This document shows, piece by piece, positions 8,604 through 16,475 of a stretch of 64,000 nt of DNA. Each line of letters starts with the position of its first letter. Position 1 is the stretch's first letter. The stretch covers positions 1 to 64,000 of the forward strand of contig NZ_LOFH01000014.1 in the NCBI RefSeq assembly GCF_001469215.1, in the 5' to 3' direction. Position numbers and translations under genes: made by a program. The notes under the pieces were generated by a model. That model was not told the origin of the DNA. It saw only the letters and a program-made list of their open reading frames with translations, and searched no databases. The stretch is from Pseudoalteromonas sp. H105 (GTDB lineage: Bacteria; Pseudomonadota; Gammaproteobacteria; Enterobacterales; Alteromonadaceae).

Positions 8604-8894
8604 ATGTTCGAACAAAACGTGACTTCTCCATTTATCACTAACCCTCATGTTCAGTCACACGAGAAACCGCAGCCATTACGCGATGCAGTGAAAAAAGCTG
8701 TTCATCACTACTTAAAACAGCTTAACGGTCAAGATGTGCAAGACGTTTACGACCTTGTTCTTTCAGAGCTAGAAGCACCATTACTTGAAGAAGTAATGAC
8801 TTACACACGTGGTAACCAAACACGTGCAGCAATCTTACTTGGTATCAACCGCGGTACTTTACGTAAGAAACTAAAGAAATACGGCATGAACTAA
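8604..8894 (+). CDS. fis: DNA-binding protein Fis
   Basis: A 96-residue nucleoid-associated protein that bends DNA, activates rRNA promoters and stimulates site-specific recombination. The C-terminal helix-turn-helix NQTRAAILLGINRGTLRKKLKKYGMN is nearly identical to E. coli Fis, as is the central dimerisation region LNGQDVQDVYDLVLSELEAPLL. The ribosome binding site is AGAAAGAGA. It is the second gene of the dusB-fis operon and ends with a strong terminator. The promoter features at 7552-7588 suggest growth-rate control, as for fis elsewhere. Confidence 0.98.
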   Translation: MFEQNVTSPFITNPHVQSHEKPQPLRDAVKKAVHHYLKQLNGQDVQDVYDLVLSELEAPLLEEVMTYTRGNQTRAAILLGINRGTLRKKLKKYGMN

Positions 8895-8972
8895 TAGCCG
8901 TTTTAATGGTTTATTAATCCATTACAACAGTTATAGAAAGTAATAATTTAAAGTAACCATGTTATTTTAAAT

Positions 8973-9000
8973 AAAAAAGCACCTTAGGGTGCTTTTTTTA
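8973..9000 (+). terminator. Rho-independent terminator after fis
   Basis: An 11-bp stem, AAAAAAGCACC (8973-8983) with GGTGCTTTTTT (8988-8998), a TTAG loop and a T-run. Confidence 0.93.
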
Positions 9001-9128
9001 TATCTTAATTAATCCTCAAAAAGCGTCTAATTGCAAAATCCTCACCCTTTAAACATCGTTTTTTAAGCGATATTCAGTTAAAATACCGCCTTTCTAAGCT
9101 AGCTAAAACCTGAGGTAATCAAACTACA

Positions 9129-10715
9129 ATGGATACACATCGTCCAATTCGTCGCGCACTTTTAAGTGTGTCAGATAAAACCGGTATTGTTGAATTTGCT
9201 CGCGCGCTTGAGTCACAAGGTGTCGAACTTTTATCAACTGGCGGTACTTGTAAATTACTTGCTGATAACGGCATTAAAGTCACTGAAGTATCTGACCACA
9301 CAGGTCACCCTGAGATCATGGATGGTCGCGTAAAAACGCTTCATCCAAAAATTCATGGCGGCATCTTAGCGCGTCGTGGACAAGATGAAGACGTGATGAG
9401 CGAGAATAATATCTCGGCCATCGATATTGTTGTAGTTAACTTATACCCCTTTGCGAATACAGTCGCTCAAGAGAACTGCAGCCTTGAAGATGCTATCGAA
9501 AACATCGATATCGGTGGTCCAACTATGGTGCGTGCTGCGGCTAAGAACCACAAAGACGTGACTATCGTAGTAAATGCAACAGATTACGATCGCGTGATCA
9601 GCGAAATGCATAGCAACAATGGTTCAACAACGTATAAAACACGTTTCGACCTTGCAATTGCAGCTTACGAGCACACAGCTCAGTACGATGGCATGATTGC
9701 TAACTATTTCGGTAAAATGGTTCCTGATTATACTGATGAAGCGGCTGAGGAAACTAAATTCCCTCGCACAATCAATATGCAGTTCACTAAAAAGCAAGAT
9801 ATGCGCTACGGTGAGAACTCACACCAAGACGCGGCCTTTTATGTTGAGAACGACATACAAGAAGCCTCTGTTGCAACTGCAACTCAGTTACAAGGTAAAG
9901 CGCTCTCTTTCAATAACATTGCTGATACAGATGCTGCGCTTGAGTGCGTTAAAGAGTTCGACGTACCAGCCTGCGTTATCGTAAAACATGCAAACCCATG
10001 TGGCGTGTCGATTGGTGAAAACATTCTTGAAGCCTATGACCGTGCATTTAAAACTGACCCGACATCTGCATTTGGTGGCATCATTGCCTTTAACCAAGAG
10101 CTTGATGCCCAGACCGCAGAAGCTATTGTTGCACGCCAATTTGTTGAAGTGATCATTGCACCTAAAGTATCAGAAGCAGCAGCACAAATCGTATCTGCAA
10201 AGCAAAATGTGCGTTTATTAGAATGTGGTGAGTTTTCTGCTAAAGGCACAAGCCATGACATCAAACGTGTTAACGGCGGTGTATTAATTCAAGACCGTGA
10301 TTTAGGTATGGTAACGCAAGGCGACTTAAAAGTTGTGTCTAAGCGTCAGCCTACTGAGCAAGAGCTTAAAGATTTATTATTCTGCTGGAAAGTCGCTAAG
10401 TTTGTTAAATCAAACGCTATTGTTTATGCCCGTGACGGTATGACAATCGGTGTAGGCGCAGGCCAAATGAGCCGCGTTTATTCAGCTAAAATTGCCGGTA
10501 TTAAAGCCGCTGATGAAAACCTTGAAGTTAAAGGTTCAGTCATGGCGTCTGATGCATTCTTCCCATTCCGTGATGGTATAGATGCAGCCGCTGACGCTGG
10601 CATTACCGCGGTCATTCAACCCGGTGGCTCAATGCGCGATGAAGAAGTTATCGCTGCAGCTGACGAAGCTGGCATGGCAATGGTGTTTACTGGCATGCGT
10701 CACTTCCGCCACTAA
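9129..10715 (+). CDS. purH: Bifunctional AICAR transformylase/IMP cyclohydrolase PurH
   Basis: A 528-residue enzyme catalysing the last two steps of de novo IMP synthesis. The N-terminal cyclohydrolase (MGS-like) domain shows RRALLSVSDKTGIVEFA, LLSTGGT and GRVKTLHPKIHGGIL. The transformylase half shows the KHANPCGVSIGE motif, SNAIVYARDGMTIGVGAGQMSR and the C-terminal GITAVIQPGGSMRDEEVI. Length equals the E. coli enzyme. AGGTAATC lies before the ATG. No obvious PurR-type operator was seen in 9001-9128. A terminator after purH separates it from the methyltransferase-purD pair. Confidence 0.97.
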   Translation: MDTHRPIRRALLSVSDKTGIVEFARALESQGVELLSTGGTCKLLADNGIKVTEVSDHTGHPEIMDGRVKTLHPKIHGGILARRGQDEDVMSENNISAIDIVVVNLYPFANTVAQENCSLEDAIENIDIGGPTMVRAAAKNHKDVTIVVNATDYDRVISEMHSNNGSTTYKTRFDLAIAAYEHTAQYDGMIANYFGKMVPDYTDEAAEETKFPRTINMQFTKKQDMRYGENSHQDAAFYVENDIQEASVATATQLQGKALSFNNIADTDAALECVKEFDVPACVIVKHANPCGVSIGENILEAYDRAFKTDPTSAFGGIIAFNQELDAQTAEAIVARQFVEVIIAPKVSEAAAQIVSAKQNVRLLECGEFSAKGTSHDIKRVNGGVLIQDRDLGMVTQGDLKVVSKRQPTEQELKDLLFCWKVAKFVKSNAIVYARDGMTIGVGAGQMSRVYSAKIAGIKAADENLEVKGSVMASDAFFPFRDGIDAAADAGITAVIQPGGSMRDEEVIAAADEAGMAMVFTGMRHFRH

Positions 10716-10721
10716 TCACGC

Positions 10722-10753
10722 AAAGAGCTAACGGTAAAAGTTAGCTCTTTTTG
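10722..10753 (+). terminator. Rho-independent terminator after purH
   Basis: An 11-bp perfect stem, AAAGAGCTAAC (10722-10732) with GTTAGCTCTTT (10740-10750), a 7-nt loop and a short T-run. Confidence 0.9.
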
Positions 10754-10823
10754 TTTGCACTAAATTCACGTATTCTGCTTATTCTATAACCTCTTGTAAT
10801 ATTATAATGTGAAGGAACAGACG

Positions 10824-11642
10824 ATGAAATTTGCACTAAAATCTCTATTGGTTGCTACGTTAGCAGTCAGCTCAACAATGGCCATTGCGCACAACCACAG
10901 CAGCGGCTCGGCACTGCAAAAAGCTGTCGAATCTGCTGAGCGCAATAATGAGCGAGACCAGTATCGTAATCCTGTACAAACATTGGATTTTTTTGGTTTT
11001 AAACCAACGATGACCGTGGTTGAAATTGCCCCGGGCGGTGGTTGGTACAGTGATATTTTAGCGCCTGCATTAAAAGGACAAGGTACTTACTATGCCGCGC
11101 ACTTTCCTGCAGATTCATCGGTTGGTTACTACCAACGTTCACTGGCAAGCTTTAAAAAGAAAATCACTGAAGATAAACGATATAGCCAAGTTAAGGTTAC
11201 AGAGTTTGCTCCATTAACACATTTAGAAATAGCTCCAGCAAACAGCGCTGATATGGTATTAACCTTCCGCAACGTGCATAACTGGTATATGAGCAAAGAA
11301 AAAGACGCAGCATTAAGTGCCTTTCAGTCTTTTTTCTCAGCATTAAAACCAGGGGGGACGCTAGGTGTGGTTGAGCATCGCTTACCAGAAAGTAGCGCTG
11401 ATGAAATGCAAAAGTCGTCAGGTTATATGAAGCAAAGTGTCGTTATTGCACTTGCTAAACAAGCAGGCTTTGAACTTGAAGCAAGCAGTGAAATCAATGC
11501 AAACCCTCTTGATACAGCTGATCACCCTAAAGGGGTATGGACCCTTCCACCTCGCTTAGCGCTTGATGAAAAAGACGCAGCTAAATATAAAGCGATTGGT
11601 GAAAGTGACCGTATGACGCTGAAATTTAAAAAACCGCTTTAA
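10824..11642 (+). CDS. Exported class I SAM-dependent methyltransferase family protein
   Basis: 272 residues from the ATG at 10824, which has GAAGGAA 8 bp upstream; a GTG at 10809 in the same frame is less likely. Residues 1-22 (basic start, hydrophobic stretch, cleavage near AIA-H) form a signal peptide. The mature part begins with a His/Ser-rich stretch, then a Rossmann methyltransferase fold with a SAM-like loop VVEIAPGGGWYSDILAPAL and MVLTFRNVHNW. Relatives are annotated only as class I methyltransferase or putative exported methyltransferase. Substrate and cofactor use in the periplasm are unknown. It sits between purH and purD, 18 bp before purD, so it is probably co-transcribed with purD. 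Confidence 0.8.
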   Translation: MKFALKSLLVATLAVSSTMAIAHNHSSGSALQKAVESAERNNERDQYRNPVQTLDFFGFKPTMTVVEIAPGGGWYSDILAPALKGQGTYYAAHFPADSSVGYYQRSLASFKKKITEDKRYSQVKVTEFAPLTHLEIAPANSADMVLTFRNVHNWYMSKEKDAALSAFQSFFSALKPGGTLGVVEHRLPESSADEMQKSSGYMKQSVVIALAKQAGFELEASSEINANPLDTADHPKGVWTLPPRLALDEKDAAKYKAIGESDRMTLKFKKPL

Positions 11643-11660
11643 TAGATAGGATATTACGCC

Positions 11661-12944
11661 ATGAATGTATTAGTCATTGGCAGCGGCGGCCGCGAACACG
11701 CACTTGCGTTTAAGGCCGCTCAAAACACCAAAGTTAACACTGTATTTGTAGCACCCGGTAATGCTGGCACAGCGCTTGAGCCAAAGCTTGAGAATGTTGC
11801 TATTAACGTTGAAGATCTAGACGGCTTACTGAACTTTGCAAAGCAAAACAATATTGGCCTTACTATTGTGGGCCCTGAAGTGCCACTGGTACTGGGCGTT
11901 GTAGATAAGTTTCGCGAACATGGGTTAGCAATCTTTGGCCCAACAGCCGGTGCTGCACAACTTGAAGGCTCTAAATCATTTACTAAAGACTTTTTAGCAC
12001 GCCATGCGATACCTACAGCAGATTACCAAACTTTTGAGCAAATCGACCCTGCTCTTGCCTATTTAAAAGAAAAAGGGGCGCCGATTGTAATTAAAGCGGA
12101 CGGTTTAGCTGCAGGTAAAGGCGTTATTGTAGCCATGACTGAAACCGAAGCTGAAGATGCTATTCGCGATATGCTTGCGGGTAACGCGTTTGGTGACGCG
12201 GGTAGTCGCGTAGTCATTGAAGAGTTCTTAGAAGGCGAAGAAGCCTCGTTCATTGTCATGGTAGATGGTAAGAACGTATTACCGTTTGCAACGAGCCAAG
12301 ATCACAAACGCGCTTACAATGGCGATAAAGGTCCAAACACTGGTGGTATGGGTGCATATTCACCAGCCCCTGTAGTAACCGATGAAATTCATCAACGCAT
12401 CATGAACGAAGTGATCTACCCTACGGTAGAAGGTATGGCAAGTGAAGGCCATCCATACACTGGTTTCTTGTATGCAGGCCTGATGATCGACAGCGATGGC
12501 ACACCTAAAGTTATCGAGTATAACTGTCGTTTTGGCGACCCGGAAACACAACCTATGATGCTCCGTCTGCAATCAGATCTTGTTGAACTGATTGAAGCGG
12601 CAAATCGTGTTGAACTTGATAAAACAACGATCGAGTTTGATTCGCGAGCAGCGGTCGGCATAGTGTTAGCTGCAAAAGGTTACCCTGCAAGCTACCCTAA
12701 AGGTGATGCAATCAACGGCCTTAAAGTAAACTATGCTGAGGGTGAAAAAGTATTTCACGCTGGCACTAAACAAGATGGCGAACACGTTGTCACTGCTGGC
12801 GGGCGCGTATTATGTGCAACCGCACTGGGCAACACCGTCACTGAAGCGCAACAACGTGCCTACAAACTAGTCGACGAAATTAGCTGGGAAGGCATGGAGT
12901 ATCGAACTGATATTGCTTACCGTGCAATTGCACGCGAGCAATAA
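11661..12944 (+). CDS. purD: Phosphoribosylamine-glycine ligase PurD
   Basis: A 427-residue ATP-grasp enzyme making GAR, the second step of purine synthesis. The N-terminal motif MNVLVIGSGGREHALAFKA, the ATP-grasp elements IVIKADGLAAGKGVIVA and EEASFIVMVDG, the signature CRFGDPETQPMM and a C-terminal domain with HAGT and VTAGGRVLCATA are present. Length matches the E. coli enzyme. It follows the exported methyltransferase gene by 18 bp and ends at a hairpin. purH, the usual operon partner, is two genes upstream behind a terminator. Confidence 0.97.
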   Translation: MNVLVIGSGGREHALAFKAAQNTKVNTVFVAPGNAGTALEPKLENVAINVEDLDGLLNFAKQNNIGLTIVGPEVPLVLGVVDKFREHGLAIFGPTAGAAQLEGSKSFTKDFLARHAIPTADYQTFEQIDPALAYLKEKGAPIVIKADGLAAGKGVIVAMTETEAEDAIRDMLAGNAFGDAGSRVVIEEFLEGEEASFIVMVDGKNVLPFATSQDHKRAYNGDKGPNTGGMGAYSPAPVVTDEIHQRIMNEVIYPTVEGMASEGHPYTGFLYAGLMIDSDGTPKVIEYNCRFGDPETQPMMLRLQSDLVELIEAANRVELDKTTIEFDSRAAVGIVLAAKGYPASYPKGDAINGLKVNYAEGEKVFHAGTKQDGEHVVTAGGRVLCATALGNTVTEAQQRAYKLVDEISWEGMEYRTDIAYRAIAREQ

Positions 12945-12972
12945 GCCTTACTTTATTGTTTTATTATTTACT

Positions 12973-13003
12973 ATAAAGCGCAGTTCACTGCGCTTTATAT
13001 TTT
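12973..13003 (+). terminator. Hairpin terminator after purD
   Basis: An 11-bp stem, ATAAAGCGCAG (12973-12983) with CTGCGCTTTAT (12988-12998), a TTCA loop, then ATTTT. Confidence 0.75.
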
Positions 13004-13050
13004 AGATTAATGCTACACTCTTTACAGGATCCGAAAAAGAACAACGAACA

Positions 13051-15564
13051 TTGAAAAATAATTACTTACGTTATCACTTTATTGCTGTTTTAATATTAGT
13101 ACTTTTATTTTATGTGATCGCAAATTTTGCGAGTAATCTCGCGAACCCTACTAAATACACCATAGATAAAACCACCCCCATCTATTTGAAGCATAGTTAT
13201 TTAATTGATGACACAAAAAAACTGTCAGATGAAACTGTGTTAGACAACCTGCATACTTTTATAACTAAACCATTTGAAACAATCAATTGGAACTTTACCC
13301 CTCGCAATTACTGGCTACAAATCAAGCTAGATAACCGTAGTCATAAAGACGAAAATGTTGTCGCTCACTTTGATAACCCGATGATAGATCACTTAACGGT
13401 GTATCACTTAGATGAAAAAAACGCGCTCCTTTCACTCACTCGGCTTGGAGATTTAAGAGACGATCTCACTCTTTTTCAATACAGTGTGCCACACATTCAA
13501 TTAAGCATTCCCTCACACACTAAACACACACTGTTGGTTAAAATAGACACGACGGGTATCAGTAAAACGCCCATTAACTTATATGGCGAGGTTGAATTTC
13601 AAAGTTTAAACAGATCACAAGCAACAATTTGGGGGATTTTTGTTGGTGTACTTATCATGGCGGCGCTTTACAACTTAGTGCTGTTTTTTGGTATTAAAGA
13701 CCGCGTTTATCTTATTTACATTGGGTATATTATTAGCGCAATTATTCTAATGGGTGGAGTACTTGGCTTTGGTTTTTACCTTTGGCCTATAAGCTGGCAG
13801 CTGTTTTTTCAGAAATATATTATTGTAAGTAATTACGCCATCTCTATTTTCACACTCGCATTTTGCACCATGTTCTTACGCTATCACAAAGAGCGCTGCT
13901 GGCGTTTTAAAGCTAGTGTAGCATTGATGGCCGTTATGTTTATTTTGGCCATAGCCTCTTTTTTTATTGTCGAAAATATCGCCGCGCGGATCTTTTTTTC
14001 CACGATGGTATTGTTATACATTATCTGCATCATTATGATTTACAAAAAGCTGCGCAGTGGTTTTAGGTGGGCTAAGTTCTATGTTATTTCATGGATACCA
14101 CTCATTATAGGCGCAGCAATTCAGCCCTTAGAATTAACCGATGTGCTCCCTTACAGTTTTGCTATTCGACACGCCTTTCTAATGGCCATTTTATGTGAAG
14201 TCATTTTAATGGCAATGGCACTGGCTGACCGTGTACGCTACCAGCGTGAGCGTGCGTTGTACCACGCAACCCATACACAGCAAACAAAATTGCTTAACAG
14301 TGCAATGTTAAAACAAGCCTACATGAGCCTTGAACATGCACAGCGTAAAAACACTTTATGCTTGATTAAAATTCGCTATTTTCATTCATTACACACCTTA
14401 TTGACACCTACGCAAAGCAATAACTTAATCATCCAAGTCGCTCACTCTCTGGAGTTACAACTGACCGGTGAGCGCCAGTTTGCTCACTTGGATTCAACGT
14501 TAGATAGCCACTCAAAATTAGCTGACTTAGGAACAGGTATTTTTGCCTGTATTTCAACGAAAACACAAACGGCTGAAGCGCTGTCATTATGCTTAGCAAA
14601 AATAATTAAAGGGCTCCCTAAACAATATGAAATTCAAGGGTTAAGCTTGCAGTTGAAATACGCTGTTGGCATTAGCTTTTCCAATAATAACGATAACTTT
14701 GAAGCCTGCTTGCAACGCGGCTACGTCACTCTAAAGCAAGCTAAAAGTAGCCTTACAAGCATTAGTGACTCACAGCAACAAACCAATCAATTTATGGATA
14801 TAGAGCTGGCAGCAAAATTACAAACAGCCATAAAAAATGACAGCCTTGCTTTGTATCATCAACCGCAATTAGATCTCACCACCAAACGTATTATTGGCAG
14901 CGAAGTATTACTCCGTTGGCCGACCCCTGAATACCGCTATTTAAATATTGAAGAACTCATACAACTTGCAGAAAGAACTGGCCTCATTAATGAGCTAACG
15001 CTGTGGGTGTTAGACAGAAGCTGCCGCGATTTACAAGCGCTCAATAAACAAGGTTTCACAGCACACACAGTAAGTATTAACTTAAGCGCTAAAAACTTAA
15101 GCATCAACCAATTAGCCGAAAAAGTTGAAAATATTTTATTAAAATACAATGTGCCTGCAAAGCAAGTTAAATTTGAATTAACAGAATCCGCATTAGTAAA
15201 AAACCAAGAAAGGATGCAACAGCTAATATCTCAATTTCATCGCCAAGGTATACAGGTCATACTTGATGATTTTGGAACAGGGTATGCTTCGTTAACTTAT
15301 TTACTGCACTATACGTTTTCGAATTTAAAAATTGATCGGTCATTTGTCAGTAATTTAGAAAGTAACGAATCCCACAAAGTTATTGTAAAAACAGCCATTG
15401 ATATGGCCCACAACTTAGGAATTACTGTTACCGCTGAAGGCGTTGAAGATGAGCATACTCACCATGTTTTAAAAGCAATGGGAGCTGACTTTTCTCAAGG
15501 CTATTATTACTCTAAACCAATTCCGTTCAACGATTACCTCGATTTTTTGGCTAATTATGCGTAA
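13051..15564 (+). CDS. 7TMR-DISM membrane receptor with degenerate GGDEF and intact EAL domain
   Basis: An 837-residue predicted c-di-GMP signalling protein with a TTG start. In order: an N-terminal membrane anchor (about 8-28), a periplasmic 7TMR-DISMED2-like sensor (about 40-175), seven hydrophobic segments (about 185-395), a poorly conserved diguanylate-cyclase-like domain with no GGDEF signature (about 405-570), and an EAL phosphodiesterase domain (about 590-835). EAL residues look complete: SEVLLRW as the EAL motif, NLSAKNL, FELTES, DDFGTGYASL, KIDRSF, TAEGVED and QGYYYSKP. I infer that it hydrolyses c-di-GMP in response to an external ligand, probably a small carbohydrate-like molecule as suggested for DISMED domains. 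It stands alone between purD and a DUF2797 gene. Confidence 0.85.
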   Translation: MKNNYLRYHFIAVLILVLLFYVIANFASNLANPTKYTIDKTTPIYLKHSYLIDDTKKLSDETVLDNLHTFITKPFETINWNFTPRNYWLQIKLDNRSHKDENVVAHFDNPMIDHLTVYHLDEKNALLSLTRLGDLRDDLTLFQYSVPHIQLSIPSHTKHTLLVKIDTTGISKTPINLYGEVEFQSLNRSQATIWGIFVGVLIMAALYNLVLFFGIKDRVYLIYIGYIISAIILMGGVLGFGFYLWPISWQLFFQKYIIVSNYAISIFTLAFCTMFLRYHKERCWRFKASVALMAVMFILAIASFFIVENIAARIFFSTMVLLYIICIIMIYKKLRSGFRWAKFYVISWIPLIIGAAIQPLELTDVLPYSFAIRHAFLMAILCEVILMAMALADRVRYQRERALYHATHTQQTKLLNSAMLKQAYMSLEHAQRKNTLCLIKIRYFHSLHTLLTPTQSNNLIIQVAHSLELQLTGERQFAHLDSTLDSHSKLADLGTGIFACISTKTQTAEALSLCLAKIIKGLPKQYEIQGLSLQLKYAVGISFSNNNDNFEACLQRGYVTLKQAKSSLTSISDSQQQTNQFMDIELAAKLQTAIKNDSLALYHQPQLDLTTKRIIGSEVLLRWPTPEYRYLNIEELIQLAERTGLINELTLWVLDRSCRDLQALNKQGFTAHTVSINLSAKNLSINQLAEKVENILLKYNVPAKQVKFELTESALVKNQERMQQLISQFHRQGIQVILDDFGTGYASLTYLLHYTFSNLKIDRSFVSNLESNESHKVIVKTAIDMAHNLGITVTAEGVEDEHTHHVLKAMGADFSQGYYYSKPIPFNDYLDFLANYA

Positions 15565-15665
15565 TACCTTTACCTTGACTGCTCTTTGTAAAATCGCTTA
15601 AAACTACCACTTACAGTGTGATTTTTGGTAACATCCCTTTTTTAAACATCTTTAGGGGCGTAAAG

Positions 15666-16475
15666 ATGCAAGGCACACTTAAAAAACTAAAATCTTCTCT
15701 TACACAACCAATCCAATACCACCTCCCAGTGGGCGATGAATTGATTGATTTGAATGCGTATATTGGTAAGCAACTTACACTCACGTTTAGCGGCACAATT
15801 TTATGCTCTAGTTGTGGTAAAAAAACAAAAAAAAGCTACTCTCAAGGCCATTGTTTTGTATGCATGCGTAAGCTTGCTAGCTGTGATATGTGTATCATGA
15901 AGCCCGAAACTTGCCACTATGATCAAGGTACCTGTCGTGAGCCACAATGGGGAGAAGAGAATTGTATGATCCCACACTATGTCTATCTTGCTAATACATC
16001 AGGGCTCAAAGTCGGGATTACTCGCCATACACAAATTCCTACACGCTGGATTGATCAAGGTGCAACGCAAGCATTACCTATTTTTAAAGTGCAAACACGC
16101 TTACAATCAGGCTTAGTCGAAGTTGCACTCGCGCAGTTTATTGCTGATAAAACAAATTGGCGCAATATGCTCAAAGGTCAAAGTGAAGTGCTTGACCTCA
16201 AAGCCGCTGCCGCAGAGTTAATCCCACAAATAGCAGATAAATTAAATGAGCTGGCCGAATTATTTGGTGCAACTGCAATTGAGCAACTTAATGAAGACGT
16301 TGTTGATTTAGCTTTCCCTGTAGCCGAGTATCCAACTAAAATTAGTTCATTTAACTTTGATAAAGAACCTGTTGTCAGCGGTATCTTGCAAGGTATTAAA
16401 GGCCAATACTTAATTTTTGATAAGGGCGTCATTAATATCCGCAAATTTACCTCTTATGAAGTCACCGTTGAGTAA
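15666..16475 (+). CDS. DUF2797 family protein
   Basis: 269 residues from the ATG at 15666; a GTG at 15618 would add 16 residues and has no good ribosome binding site. Residues about 40-105 hold CxxC-type pairs (CSSCGKK, CFVCMRK, CDMC) that look like zinc sites. A following segment (HYVYLANTSGLKVGITRHTQIPTRWIDQG) resembles a GIY-YIG-like core. The family is widespread in proteobacteria and actinobacteria but has no established function that I know of. It converges with the next gene, sharing 14 bp at the 3' ends. Confidence 0.8.
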   Translation: MQGTLKKLKSSLTQPIQYHLPVGDELIDLNAYIGKQLTLTFSGTILCSSCGKKTKKSYSQGHCFVCMRKLASCDMCIMKPETCHYDQGTCREPQWGEENCMIPHYVYLANTSGLKVGITRHTQIPTRWIDQGATQALPIFKVQTRLQSGLVEVALAQFIADKTNWRNMLKGQSEVLDLKAAAAELIPQIADKLNELAELFGATAIEQLNEDVVDLAFPVAEYPTKISSFNFDKEPVVSGILQGIKGQYLIFDKGVINIRKFTSYEVTVE

